A stretch of DNA of 64,000 nt, taken from assembly GCA_037976565.1 (NCBI GenBank), contig CP137668.1, positions 22,978,251-23,042,250 on the forward strand, given 5' to 3'. The position numbers and the translations under genes were made by a program. Position 1 is the first letter of the stretch; every line of letters begins with the position of its first letter. The notes under the pieces are model-generated. The model was not told the origin of the DNA. It worked only from the letters and a program-made list of their open reading frames with translations, and ran no database searches. The stretch comes from Mesocentrotus franciscanus (lineage: Eukaryota > Echinodermata > Echinoidea > Camarodonta > Strongylocentrotidae). Positions 12,003 through 41,749 of this stretch are shown piece by piece.

Positions 12003-12291
12003 AAGAAAATGCTCCAGATTTCATTCATATTGTGACATCATCTGTCAGTCATTAGTGAGCTAACAAGATACAGTGGTATGTATATAGCTTCACCAGAGCT
12101 GACCAACATGGGAGTTGCTATGTCAGACGTGCTGTAGCATATAGGAAAAGAAAGGTAATGTGGAGGTATTGTATGAAAGAATGCAATTCTTTTGTGATCA
12201 TGTGCTGAGCTGAGGGAAGTTACATACCCCTGTCTCTTGTTAGCTCACTAGTGATTGACAGATGATGTCACAAGATGAATGAGATGAGCTT
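12003..12291. mobile_element. Inverted-repeat MITE
   Basis: Two arms of about 60 bp at roughly 12007-12077 and 12229-12291 are reverse complements. They share TTGTGACATCATCTGTCA and GTGAGCTAACAAGA, around a unique centre of about 150 bp. It is non-coding. I could not define a target duplication. Confidence 0.75.
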
Positions 12292-12298
12292 TTTTAAG

Positions 12299-12442
12299 CA
12301 AAGGCGCTAAATCCCTTCCAGTATAATGATAGAACTATCACTTCAGGTCACAAATACAGTAATTAACAAAATCCTGCATATCTTGACTATTTCATATATT
12401 TCTTTGTTGTAATTTGATATTTTTCGGATTTAGCGCCCTTTG
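12299..12442. mobile_element. Short MITE candidate
   Basis: A 144-bp stretch with inverted ends CAAAGGCGCTAAATCC and the inverse of CAAAGGGCGCTAAATCC. It abuts the previous element. Similar TAGCGCC motifs recur at about 12462 and 13093. No clear target duplication. Confidence 0.55.
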
Positions 12443-13411
12443 AAAGAAAACATTGGACTAGCGCCTTTTGTCAGAACTATTATGAGGGTCCACAAGTACA
12501 GCAAAGATCAATTGATAATTTAAAATGATACTCAAATACTATCATTGTTTTGTAACTAGAAACGAGAAACATAAATAATGTGTGCATCAGCAGTGCTATA
12601 ACCCCCTCTCCACCCAACCGCTAATTAAAATCGGCAGTTAATATCACATCATTGCCATGTCAGTCTAAAACTTCCATACCGTGTCATATATGTTCAAACA
12701 TACATGTAAATACAAATTCACACAGAAGTAACGTTCATGTACATAAGATATATTAGAACAATACACATTTATAACCAAAATGTAGGCTTACAAATTTACC
12801 CACGGTGTAGTACACGCTGTCAGGCAAGAAAGCTTTCTGTCTCTATTCTGCTTTCTGATTGGTCAAGGCACTCCAAGCTGAGGTGCCTGGCCCAATAACA
12901 ACAAAACAACATGGAAATAGCGGCTTTTTCATGGAAAGTATTTTGGATATAGTGCCTTTTGGAGGATAAAACATATTGTTGATTTTTTTTACACATTTCC
13001 TGCAACATTTTACGGTGAAATTGCGTGATTTAGATGCTCATCTACGATATGTAATAAACGGTGTAGAAACATGCAAGAGGGTGAAAAATGGATTTAGCGC
13101 CGCTTGCATAATTATGTCAGCTCTAGCTATGTGGTGAAACCCTGTTCTTAGCACTTAACAGTGGATAAGGAAACTTTGCATTTAGTGAAACAACAAAATA
13201 ATAAAATTAAGGAGAGATGACATTTGTGATTCATATTTTTCAAATTTTTCTCTCTTCTTTCCTCGGTTGTTATCATCAGCTCATTCTTTCCTGACGACTA
13301 CATAGATAAATTGTGTGTCGGCAACGATATTATGCCGTACTTTACAGTCAGCCGCCTCGGTTTGAAATGTTAAAACGTCTCATGACCGAAGGACTCCAAT
13401 GAACTGTTTTA
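12443..13411. other. Intergenic, 3' flank of TRPC gene
   Basis: No gene recognised. It lies downstream of the TRPC stop codon on the minus strand. Confidence 0.5.

Positions 13412-13413
<2 letters not shown>
13408..13413 (-). other. AATAAA hexamer overlapping the TRPC stop codon
   Basis: The minus strand reads GCA TAA TAA AAC, so a consensus AATAAA begins inside the stop codon. If used, the 3' UTR would be only about 15-30 bases. A downstream site may be used instead. Confidence 0.4.
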
Positions 13414-29809
<16,396 letters not shown>

Positions 29810-30393
29810 CTGTGAAAAAATAACATTCCCAAACAACTAACAACTGGTCTTATCCTCTAGGCTACTATGCCTATACAGTCCTAAATCGTACGGGTCCGAC
29901 GTCTCTATTGTTATTATCTCTAACCACAAATGGGTACCGTTAGAAGAATCAACAAAACAAAAGCAAATTCAAAACGAAAACACTGTGTTGGTCCCACGAC
30001 TCATAAGCCGTAAGACCCACGGGATTGGACTAATAAGTCGTATGCAATCATGATAACGTAAATATGCCCCATAATTGGTCGTCTCCAAAAGTAACCATCT
30101 ATTTAAAATCCTCTAAATCTCCCCTTATTAAAAAAACGCTACAGTAACTTTTTTTAAAGTAGCCTATCAATTAATTAAAAAAAAAATAAATTACGGGGTG
30201 ATATATATTTCTCTTTTGCTTACTTGTTGTTTTCACAGGAAATGTAACACTTTAAACAAGACAAGATAAAAACAGAAATAAACAGCAAACGAAGAAAAGG
30301 GAGTGTGCAAAAATAAAATGTAGACTATTTTTGTATGTGTTACAATGGTGATACCCATTGGAGGTGCAAATAAAGGGAGGCCAGGGCACCGTC
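29810..30393. other. Upstream of TRPC coding start
   Basis: Should hold the intron before the 5' UTR exon. I cannot place the promoter or the non-coding first exon. Confidence 0.4.
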
Positions 30394-30549
30394 TTTATAA
30401 AGAGTTGCGATCGATTCGAATCAATCACAACTTGAAATTAATCGCAACTCCTATCTCTTAAGTACATAGTTGTGATTGATTAAAATTTTTTAATAAATTG
30501 CAATGGTCGATTGATTAAATTTTAAAAATCTATTGCAACTCTTTATAAT
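30394..30549. mobile_element. Palindromic MITE with TTATAAAGAGTTGC ends
   Basis: A 156-bp element with inverted ends TTATAAAGAGTTGCGAT and TTATAAAGAGTTGCAAT. The interior carries variants of AATCAATCACAACT. A TA dinucleotide at each side could be the target duplication (Tc1/mariner type), but this is not decisive. A decayed relative occurs near 51800-51905. Confidence 0.7.
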
Positions 30550-31780
30550 ACAGGCCCGGTTGTCCAGATAGTTGGGAGTTTCAAAGGTAGGGGCGGGGGT
30601 CAAGAGGAGGGAGGCTATCGTTTGATAAATTGCGAATTTCATGTCATCAAATTGAAATATTGTTTAAAGAACATACCATTAACGATGGACAAGGGAAAAA
30701 CAATTCTTCTTAGAAACTTAAGAGAAGAATAGTGAGATATGGAGGAACACAAATCTGATTGCAAATTTATCTTCCGCTCACCTGTCTACTTTCAAACAAA
30801 GGAAATGTGTCCCACTCAAAAGTTAACGCATTGACAGTCTTTTTTGATAATACGATAAACGACTATACCGAAGTGATAATTTTTGAGTAACCAACAAGTT
30901 GAACAAATACACATAATAAATTACAAAATAAACTTGTGCAACTGCAAAACGTCTATTGTGGTTTCCCCAAAATATGACGCTCCTGCACTGGCAAGAGCGG
31001 TGTAGTACACAGCGTCCCGTTGAAGAAGCGGCATCAGGTAGCACAAACTTACTCTATGGTAACACCAAAATCAACTTGTGTAGTGGAAAAAGTATTTCAT
31101 TGCAATTCCAATCACTTTTGTTACTGGTAGGTGGGATCTGTTATGGCGTTACTTTTGGTGATAAACGTCTGATAAATAAGTGAGTATCTCCCAGTTGTGA
31201 ATGCACAAGTATTGCACGTTAGCTCACAATATCAAACTGCAATTCCAAAGAACCTTTGTCACTTTTACTCTGGCAGGCGCCGTATGAAATATATATGACG
31301 ATATTCAACGTAGGCCTACATCTCTCGGTGTCTTTAGTGTCAAGTTGAACAGCTGTCAGGTAATACCAATGATGTTACAGCTGCACATTTCATACAATGG
31401 AGATAGATGTGCAAGTACGTATTCGAGGATGTGACACTTAATATCCTCGCATTACACTCTACGATTCACCTTTCTTATTAGTGCATTGAAAGGTAGGATA
31501 TTGCCTCGTCGCGAGTTAATATTAATAGCCTACCAGCACATCGGGATTAAATTTTGTGTTTATCGGGCCAACTGAGCGAGAATAATATTATGTAGAAAGT
31601 GGCGTTAATAGTATTGACATAGATGTGATAGGTCCTCATTAAGGAAGGAAAAGATCTTAAATCTTAGATTTATATTTGAAAAACACGAATTTCTAAGTCT
31701 GATAACATTCATGATTATCATAACGATAAACTTCTGACTGAACGCTGACACAAGCAAGGGATACACGCATAAATTGATAG
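30550..31780. other. Intergenic, nothing recognised
   Basis: No coding sequence I recognise; could contain the TRPC 5' UTR exon or promoter. Confidence 0.4.
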
Positions 31781-32480
31781 TTTTTTTAATGCAAAACAAA
31801 GTAAATACAAATTACATCATTCAGAACAATCAGAAGTTAAATCAGATACAAGTCAAAACTAAATTCGTACATTTTCTTTTTCATCCAAAAGAATATATAG
31901 AAGAATAATATTCAAAATACATTATACTTAGTCTCTTTTTACATTAAAGAATCCCAAACAATTTTTTATACATGAAATAATAATTCTCTTTAATCAAAAC
32001 ATAGTACTACCTCTGCAAATAGAGAATTAGCCAGAAAAAACAAACAAACACAAAACACAAAACACATACACAAAATAATAGACACCCGTCTCTTCAACCC
32101 CAAATGCACACAAACATACACAGTCAAACAAATACACAATACCCTCATACACCCCATTCACATTACTCTCACAGCCAAAATATTTGGCAAAATGAACACA
32201 GACCATCCTTTACCAAGACGAACCTGTGGAAATATTTTTAGTGTAGACAATATTATTCAACATCTTATACAGAAACTCTCGTAGTTTGATATCCAAAGTA
32301 GATTTCCTTAATCTGAGAAATACCTTTTTAATTTCTTCTCCAGTCAAAGTATAAGCTGCATTAATTTATTCGACGCAGATGATATTTATGCCTTACCATG
32401 TATTAATTGCTGTATATAATAATTTAAAAGTTACATCATGAAAATTCCCCCTTTTTCTTAAAGTCTATTTCGTTCAAAAA
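31780..32480. other. AT- and CA-rich intergenic region, possible retroelement debris
   Basis: ACAAACACAAAACAC-type low complexity near 32040-32160. No clear ORF. Confidence 0.35.
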
Positions 32481-32891
32481 TGTTCTCCATGTGAATAGTA
32501 ATACCAAATTATTTAATCAAAGTTATTTATTTCGGTTGTATTTAAACCCATGTTCTCAAAGGACCTTTTTGATTTTAAATCATTTATATCAACCTAATGA
32601 TGTACTTTTTTGTCAGCAACCGACACATGTAAACTTATCATTCCCAAATCTAGACTCTCAGCAGCTGAAAAACGTTTTGCAGTAGCTGCATCAAAGACTT
32701 GGAACAGCATCCCTCTTTCCATAAGGGAAATTACCTGTCTTGCCACCTTCAAAAGATCCCTCAAAACTCACCTTTTCCCCAATGATCTATGTGATATACT
32801 TCCTGTACTGTACATTTTTTATCCTCTTTTCAAATATTTGTATTTGTAAGCGCTATGGTACTTATTGTTTTTAGCGCTCCTAAATATTCGA

Positions 32892-32933
<42 letters not shown>

Positions 32934-32937
32934 CGTA
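32481..32937 (+). mobile_element. LINE 3' fragment (CR1/L2-like)
   Basis: The plus strand encodes RLSAAEKRFAVAASKTWNSI, then PLSIREI and FKRSLKTHLF. This is the C-terminal signature of L2/CR1-type ORF2. The 3' tail TTTTTAGCGCTCC is followed by (ATT)n at 32893-32933. The 5' part is missing. Confidence 0.85.
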
Positions 32938-34609
32938 CAGTGTGCATCCATCAATTCGAAAAGATTTATTATGAAATATAATTTCATTTACTCTTTGAAA
33001 CATCTTTTCTTAAAATCGATACCCTCTCAGCGATTCAAGCCTGTAATATATCCATTAAAAAAATCCGATAAGTGCAAATTGAAAAAACAAAAATAAGTAT
33101 GACATCTCTATTAAGATATTAACACTCCAGCAACCTCTTTTGTCGAAAACTTAAATACTGCTTCCATTTCATGTTAGGGTCTCCTATAATAAGTTTCCTT
33201 ACATGCACACAAAATTCTCTGCTCTTTAACAAATAATCGAAAGGCTGTGAGTTTAAGCTCACCTTAATCATAATGTAAAGGAGAATATCCCTTCTTAATT
33301 TTTCTCTATACCATTCCATATGAAATGGAATCTTCCAGATCCGTAAACCCCCATTCTGGTACTTACATGTCTTTTTTGAACGTTTGTCTCTCTCTATATA
33401 TGTATTCCTTTATATTTTATAATGTAAATTATTTTGTATTTGCATGTTTTCAACTGGAATGTGGAAAATAAATAAACGAAATAAAATGAAATGATAATTA
33501 GTTTCCGATGAACTATTATGTATTTTATTCTTCGTAAATCGTATGCCGGATGCTAGGCCAGTTCTTCTTATGCCGTTATCCTCAGGGTTATGAATTTATT
33601 GTTAATATTAATTTAATTCAATTCAAATCAAATAATTTTATTTACATAACTCAATCAAAACAGGAAGAAATTGCTTACATAAAATGAATATCAAATGACA
33701 ATTGTAATAAAACATAGAAAATGAAACTTATTTGTAATTATACAATCTTAAATGTCGATAAGTAATCAAAGCATTTTAGGATACAAAATATATAATCCGG
33801 GATTTAGAAAAGATAGTAAAATTTGTAAATTCATGAATCTAATGCATTAGATACCACTGTACAAGAGGTAATTCGAGGAGCAATTAGACATCAAAAAGTC
33901 TTTATTATAACAAAACTTGCGCCGGATATACATGTTGTACGTGTATCCGGTCGAACTAAAAAAAATCTTTTTATTTATAGTTCTAGCTTTTTTTTTGGGA
34001 CGTATGAAATTGCGGTTTCAGGAAGAAACAAAAAAAATCTGCAGTCATTTCCTCGGAAAATCATATTTGATAGATCGTACAGTAAACCTACTATGTCGTC
34101 ATCCACCCCCAGAAAATGGTTTGGAATCGAGAAGATCGATCAAACACCCCAGATTTGTAATATTTTATTTATGGAATTTGACACATATCAGACAAGGCCA
34201 ACATCATTACATATCACATCAGGGGCGACGGAGCGTCTTTCAAAGTTGGTGGGGGGAGGGGGGCATAAAAAAAAGGAACTTGCAAAGGGTAACCTAAAAA
34301 ACTAGAGGGGAAAAAATACAATTTGTTGAGATATGCATGTAGGTGTATACCTAAGAGCACTAAGCAAAAGGACGCTTTTCAGAGTTGAGTTCGATCGACC
34401 CCTCCCCCTCCCCCCCGCCGAAAAAAATCTTAGTAACGGGCCTGTAATCCGAAATTGTTCGAGAGAACTTTGCTCCAAGCTATATGTTGTCAAAGTGGGG
34501 ACTTCCTCCCTCCAAGGGTAGGCCTTAGCGGTTTTGCATAAACCGTAAAATAAATATTCTAAGGATTTTTGTACGATGATTGAGATATTTATTTTCACTC
34601 AAATTTGCT
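32938..34609. other. Intergenic with retroelement-like tail
   Basis: At about 33440-33490 an A-rich end with AATAAATAAACGAAATAAAA looks like a retroposon tail. At 34220 a CAGGGGCGACGGAG end and G/C runs resemble a hAT, but no matching second end or duplication was found. Confidence 0.4.
34588..34593 (-). other. AATAAA polyadenylation signal candidate, sulfotransferase-like gene
   Basis: Consensus hexamer on the minus strand 17 bases after the stop codon; use would give a very short 3' UTR. Confidence 0.5.
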
Positions 34610-35055
34610 CTAGATTTTGAGACGAGTTTTATACATGTCCTCATAATACGTCATGACCTTGTCAGAGCACCTGATGACGTCAGCCGGTAGTTGATCACGT
34701 GGTGGCATCTTGTTCGGTGGGAGGAAGCAGCTACTCTTCATGGCTGTACCATAGAAATGGACCAAGTCCATCAGGAGATTGTCACCACTAGCTTTCATCC
34801 TTGTCAGCACCTTGGGTGACGCGTCCCAATGCAGTAAGCCGTTGCTGTACGGCAACCCGACGGCGGCACAGTAAGCCGAAAGCGTCTCGGCAGGTTTCGA
34901 CAACAGATCGTCACCATCGATAACGACAGGGTTGGTATCAATATTCTCTACTTGAATGTACTTCCAGAGATCGTATGCTTCTTTTATGCCGTAGCCCGAT
35001 GGGAAGAAGCGGTCATCACGTTCCACGTCGTAAGTCTCCTCAGAGGCAGCTTTAC
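34610..35055 (-). CDS. Sulfotransferase-like exon 3
   Basis: C-terminal residues to 307. Acceptor ATAAACAG; the split glycine codon fits. Stop TAG 34610-34612. A consensus AATAAA at 34588-34593 lies only about 17 bases beyond the stop. Confidence 0.9.
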
Positions 35056-37461
35056 CTGTTTATAACAAAAACAAATTCTTGTCAGTACTTTACATTAGAC
35101 TATATTACGCCCGTTGTACAAGAGGCGTGCTGACTTAGGACTGCGACAGCAACGCCAGCGGTCTTTGACGCGCTCTCTACGTCATATCGTACACTGCCCT
35201 CAAATAGTTTGATGAAAATGTAATCAGAACTGATTTTTCACATTGACCCACATTTTATTTATCATCAGATTTGTGGTACTGCAGTTATTTCGTATCAACA
35301 TCAGTATAGACATCAGCATTCAAGTTGACACCAGTAGGCAGTGGCGGATCCAGGGGCCGGGCCCTCCCTAGAAAAAAGTCGGTAAAAACACCCTTTTTTT
35401 GTAAAAAAAAAAGAAAAGAAGATGGGCCCCCTCCCCTGGCGCTCAAGGGGGTGGTTGAAAAAATAGTACTTTCGCCCCCGTTGAGCAAAAAAAAAAAAAA
35501 AAAAATGAGTGCTCACAACCCCCCTGTTACACCCACAAATGTAATAACGCCCACAAATGTAATAACGCCCAAAAATGTAATAACACTTTACCCACAAATG
35601 TAATAACACCCACAAATGTAATAACACTTTACCCACAAATGTAATATATTTCACCCACAAATGTAATAACCACTTTACCCACAAATGTAATAATTTTGAA
35701 TCACCCACAAATGTAATAATGACTTTACCCACAAATGTAATAAATTTGAAGGGATATTTTGTCGAATTTGTTCAAAACTAAAACCCTGTAATAAAGCATG
35801 GGTATAGCGCGCAGTCTTTACTCCAGACCCGGTTATTTCAAAAATTTAAAAATCTTCAAAACTAAGACCCCATAATCCTTTTCCTGTGGAATAACATGAG
35901 AATCGAGCGTAGTCTTTCCTCCAGACCCGGTCATTTCAAAAATAAAAACAATAAAAAACAAAACAAAAAATTCAAATCTAAGACCCAACAATCCTCCAAA
36001 CTAAGACCCTGTAATAAAGCATGGGTTTAGAGCGTTGTCTTTACTCCACACCCGGTTATTTCAAAAATAAAATAAAACAAAACAAAACAAAACATTAACT
36101 TTAAAACTAAGGCTCCACCATCTTCCAAACTATAAGACCCTGTGATAAAGCATGGGTTTAGAGCGTAGTCTTTACTCCAGACCCGTTTAATTAAAAAAAA
36201 ATCTTCAAAACTAAGACCCCATCATCTTATTCATGTGGAATAACATGAGTATTGAACGTAGTCTTTCCTCTAGACTCGGTTATTTCAAAAAAAAAACAAA
36301 ACAAAAACAAAAACAAAAACTTTAAAATTAAGACCCACCATCTTCCAAACTAAGATCCTGTAATAAAGCATGGGTTTAGAGCATAGTTGTTCTTCCAGAC
36401 CCGGTTATTTCAAAAATAAAAACAATAAAAAACAAAACAGAAAATTCAAATCTAAGACCCAACAATCCTCCAAACTAAGACCCTGTAATAAAGCATGGGT
36501 TTAGAGTGTTGTCTTTACTCCACACCCGGTTATTTCAAAAATAAAACAAAACAAAACAAAACAAAACATTAACTTTAAAACTAAGGCCCCACCATCTTCC
36601 AAACTATAAGACCCTGTGATAAAGCATGGGTTTAGAGGAAGTCTTTACTCCAGTCCCGTTTAATTTAAAAAAAAAAATCTTCAAAACTAAGACCCCATCA
36701 TCTTATTCCTGTGGAATAACATGAGTATTGAGCGTAGTCTTTCCTCCAGACCCGGTTATTCAAAAGTTAAAAAAAAAAAACTTTTAAACTAAGACCCCAC
36801 CATCTTCCAAACTAAGACCCGGTAATAAAGCATGGGTTTAGAGCGTAGTTTTTCTTCCAGACCCGGTTATTTCAAAACTGTTTAAAAATCTTCAAAATTA
36901 AGACCCCATCATCTTATTCCTGTGGAAGAACGTTGTTGTTGTTGTTTTTGTTTTATTGGCGTGTTTCATTCAATTATGAATATTTACGCCGAATTCAAAT
37001 CACATTAATTAAATTTAAGAGGGAGCAGGAGAAAGAAAGAAAAAAAAAATCTACGCTGCTCAATTTTTCGCAATTTTGGAGATCCCAGACAGGCTGTCAG
37101 CATAAATCGTTGACTATTATGTTTGTATCTTCTGGCCAGCCCGGTTCGGTACATTGAACAGGCTTCTCGGCTTGCATGTATGCGTATGCGCAGCCTAGGC
37201 CCCTCCAATACCAACCATGACTATGCGATGCCTGTCGGTGGGATTGTCTCCTTTCCGGGAAATAAGACAAAACAAAAAGAAAAAGAAGAAGAAATGGATT
37301 GCATTATATGATTTAAACTGAAAATCAAGTTTCAAAATCTCAAATTATGCAGACATTCTGGGCTTTGTGCAAGGTGCAGTTAGTAAAGTGACATACCTTT
37401 CCTTAATTGAGTATTGAGCGTAGTCTTTCCTCCAGACCCGGTTATTCAAAAGTTAAAAAAA

Positions 37462-37492
<31 letters not shown>

Positions 37493-40400
37493 CAAAAACC
37501 TTCTAAACTAAAACCCTCCATCTTCCAAATTAAGACCCGGTAATAAAGCATGGGATTAGAGCGAAGTCTTTACTTCAGACTCGGTTATTTAGAAAAAATG
37601 AAAAATCTTCAAACTAAGACCTCACCATCTCATTCCTGTGGAATAACATGGGTATAGGGCGTAGTCTTTCCTCCAGACCCGGTTATTTCAAAAGAAATAG
37701 AAATTTAAACAAATCTTCGAAACTAAGACCCACCATCTTATTCCTCTTTTTTCATTTAAAAATAAATTACATTATTACATATGTGGATACAACACGTCAC
37801 AAATAAATGATTGGTCGGCGGTCACACGAACTGACGAATCAGTCAAAATGGTCCATATATATAACACACAGAGGAGGGACCGATTCGATGGTTCGTTGAC
37901 CGTCGACGATTTTTAATCATGTAAATATTCTAACGCCCACAAATATCCTGGAATTCAATGTTCGTAGAAAAAAGTAATCGAATAAGTGACCTTAAATGTA
38001 TTTAAATATTGACGCTGATTGTTTTATGCATGTGATTATGAAATATGTTCACGATATGTAACATATATATATGTACGCTATTAGTGACATTGAAACGTTG
38101 GATTGCGATGTTATATTTTCATGAGTGCGTGAATGAATTACCTTTCTTCATGTGATGAACGTATCAATTACTTATACTGAAGACTACCAATTGGTACGCG
38201 GTACACGGTGTGAATTCATGAGAACGAAATTTATTCAAAGGCAAATACAAACAAAACACATTTATATTACAGTTTTCCCTACTTCTGAAACACTCAAGCA
38301 GCTATATAAACAAGAACAAGTCTGAAATGATAATCGGTTAACAAGCAAATAACAACGCATACTTTCATATAACAAATCATAAATAGCTGTATAACGAGAT
38401 CACGCGAAACATATTTGCATGTTTTGAATGAACGATTGCAGAACCCTTTGACTGATAAAATATCTATATACTCTCTCAATCAATGTGAGTAAATTGCAGA
38501 GGTTATGGTTTTATAGTGATGCAATGATGGATACATAGATTTTGTAAGATAGAAAGTATTTTATTCCAAACGAATGAAGAGGTTGTTTCATTAATATACA
38601 GACGGTAACAGAACCAAAATAATTATTACGTATAAAAGGTGGAGTAACTCACATGTCTTTTACAAGCAAACAAGGTTATAATTTGGGCAATATTGAACCT
38701 GATAACATCAACTGAACTTGATATAAAACGCAAACAACCTAACACGTGACAATTCTTCTAAGCTAGGAAAAACAAGAGAACAAGATGCCGAAATACTAAA
38801 TGTACCTGGCTTTCTGTAACTTAGTATTCGTCCATAAAACTACTTAACACGTACAACTCCAAAAGTTTTTCAGTAATACTTTTCAGATGCTTCAAGAGTA
38901 GACGGAGTTGAAATGAAGTATGACTGATCAAATTAAACGGGTCTGGAGTAAAGACTACGCTCTAAACCCATGCTTTATCACAGGGTCTTATAGTTTGGAA
39001 GATGGTGGGGCCTTAGTTTTAAAGTTAATGTTTTGTTTTGTTTTGTTTTGTTTTATTTTTGAAATAACCGGGTGTGGAGTAAAGACAACGCTCTAAACCC
39101 ATGCTTTATTACAGGGTCTTAGTTTGGAGGATTGTTGGGTCTTAGATTTGAATATTTTGTTTTGTTTTTTATTGTTTTTATTTTTGAAATAACCGGGTCT
39201 GGAAGAAAAACTACGCTCTAAACCCATGCTTTATTACCGGGTCTTAGTTTGGAAGATGGTGGGGTCTTAGTTTAAAAGTTTTTGTTTGTTTTTTTACTTT
39301 TGAATAACCGGGTCTGGAGGAAAGACTTCGCTCAATACTCATGTTATTCCACAGGAATAAGATGATGGGGTCTTAGTTTTGAAGATTTTTTTTTAATTAA
39401 ACGGGTCTGGAGTAAAGACTACGCTCTAAACCCATGCTTTATCACAGGGTCTTATAGTTTGGAAGATGGTGGAGCCTTAGTTTTAAAGTTAATGTTTTGT
39501 TTTGTTTTGTTTTATTTTATTTTTGAAATAACCGGGTGTGGAGTAAAGACAACGCTCTAAACCCATGCTTTATTACAGGGTCTTAGTTTGGAGGATTGTT
39601 GGGTCTTAGATTTGAATTTTTTGTTTTGTTTTTTATTGTTTTTTATTTTTGAAATGACCGGGTCTGGAGGAAAGACTACGCTCGATTCTCATGTTATTCC
39701 ACAGGAAAAGGATTATGGGGTCTTAGTTTTGAAGATTTTTAAATTTTGAAATAACCGGGTCTGGAGTAAAGACTGCGCGCTATACCCATGCTTTATTACA
39801 GGGTTTTAGTTTTGAACAAATTCGACAAAATATCCCTTCAAATTTATTACATTTGTGGGTAAAGTCATTATTACATTTGTGGGTGATTCAAAATTATTAC
39901 ATTTGTGGGTAAAGTGGTTATTACATTTGTGGGTGAAATTTATTACATTTGTGGGTAAAGTGTTATTACATTTGTGGGTGTTATTACATTTGTGGGTAAA
40001 GTGTTATTACATTTGTGGGCGTTATTACATTTGTGGGCGTTATTACATTTGTGGGTGTAACACCCCCACTGAGCGAAAGATTGACAGGCACGGTTTTCAT
40101 ATTTTCGCACGAAGTGGGCCCCTTTTTGGCCCCTCTCTCTTGCCGCCGGCTGGATCCGCCCCTGCCAGTAGGCATGCGTTAACAAAGGCAACCTACCCCA
40201 CTATATATCATGATATATCATCTAGCTCAGCGGAGCGAGGAGGTCACTGGTTTTGGTCAATAGTGCCAGCATTCTTGCCCTATTTCGGCATTCTACAAAA
40301 TCATATCTTTGTTCGTACTGATAAAATTTACTCACTAATAGACAATACGCATTCCTTAACTCATACAAAAAACTCGTATTTTCATTTAAAAAACACACCA

Positions 40401-41689
40401 ATGTTATGGGAACACCGAAATTAATTTTTATTTCCTGTCTTCATATGAAGTCATATGTTGTTAATAAGTATTGGCTTTTGTGTTATTCTTACAAATAAAA
40501 AGAATGACTTAATGAATTTCGGTATGTCATGAGATGCAATGTTCCTATACGCATATTCCCCGAGCTCTGTGTTAATAGATACAGAAACAAGGAAAAGTAT
40601 CGCTTACGCCATATATTATATTTAAAGAAAAAAGAAACACAGCGCTTTATATACCGCTTCAGATCTTAACGAGGTTTTGTGGTACCTGGTATTGAAGTAC
40701 ACACTGGACCCCCCAAACACACACACACCCCCACCATTTACTTATAAGATGCTCCTCAGAGGAGTACTCACCTTCCAGTAGTCCTAGCTCAGAGAACTGA
40801 TTATACATCATCTTGCGGTAGGAGAAGATGGAGCGGACAGGGTGTCGAATGAGAAAGGTGTGTCTGTACCCCTCGGGGATGTAGGCACGATACTCTTCCG
40901 TCATTGCATTGCCCATGTCTTTTACGATCACGTGTTTGGCGGTAGTGGCTTCAAGACGACGCTTTACAGAACCGTATCTGTATTTAAAACAAAGAGGAAA
41001 CAGCGTACTTTTTATAATCTAGCCCGTTGCTTTGCACACGAGACGCCCTTTTTTGTTGTTCTTGCTAACGTATATAGACTGCGGCAACGACTAGCGCAGT
41101 CGATCTTTTGTCAGATTTCGTTTAAACTTTCACGATACAGTCTACTTCTTTGATCTTTTAGCTTTCTTTCAGAGTTGTTTGCTTTTAAGGTTGGATTTCC
41201 CTTTGCACTTAACTTTTTGAGCATCATTAAGAACCCCTCTGATCTGCAGATAACAGCTTTTCGCATATCCCCCCTCCTTAGGTTCTGTCAACTTGACTGC
41301 CTATATATAGCTATCGTCCGTTTCGCGGGACCAAACATTCGGTGGTAATCATGATAACCCGTCATTTTTATCCAAGCTGTTTATTAATATTTGAGTCTCG
41401 ACTATCGGAAGATCCCTTGAACAACACTTTGCGCTTTGAGAATCACCGAATTATCTTTCCGTTTAAGTTGGGGGAAAACGAAGTGTTGCTGTATTCATAT
41501 CTTTTCACAAAGTTTTACGTTACAAGAATATCAGGAATGCAAATGCATTTCGAAATAGTCCCTTGGTAAAACATTAATCTACTTTTTGTCACACTCCACC
41601 CAGGTGAGACAAGAAGATTTTTAATATTGATACCAGAGACGTTTGTCTCTTTCCCTTTATTGTCATAATCAATAGTAGTAGTAGTAGTG

Positions 41690-41749
<60 letters not shown>

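Larger units (their letters stand above)
35525..40062. mobile_element. Long-arm foldback element nested in the hAT MITE
   Basis: A 4538-bp element with ends TGTTACACCCACAAATGTAA and their inverse. Each arm has first about 220 bp of tandem CCCACAAATGTAATAA units, then about 0.9 kb of tandem segments. Each segment contains CTAAGACCCTGTAATAAAGC and CCAGACCCGGTTATTTC. The right arm (38936-40062) mirrors the left (35525 to about 36650). The centre (about 36930-38930) is unique and non-coding. C-runs of 5-6 bases at both borders could hide a CCCCC target duplication. No transposase, so mobilised in trans if at all. Confidence 0.93.
35339..40164 (-). mobile_element. hAT MITE, family A, copy 3, split by a 4.5-kb foldback element
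   Basis: The ends CAGTGGCGGATCCAG and the inverse of CAGGGGCGGATCCAG are flanked by a perfect 8-bp duplication, CCAGTAGG, at 35331-35338 and 40165-40172. The outer segments 35339-35524 and 40063-40164 match copies 1 and 2. Everything between is a second element. It fills most of intron 2 of the sulfotransferase-like gene. Confidence 0.95.

Noticed and set aside
31605..31799. Short minus-strand open frame in the TRPC upstream region
   Set aside because: AT-rich, without homology or splice context that I can recognise.
34220..34450. hAT element suggested by CAGGGGCGACGGAG and a later GGGCCTG
   Set aside because: The two ends do not match beyond the first few bases and the flanks show no 8-bp duplication.
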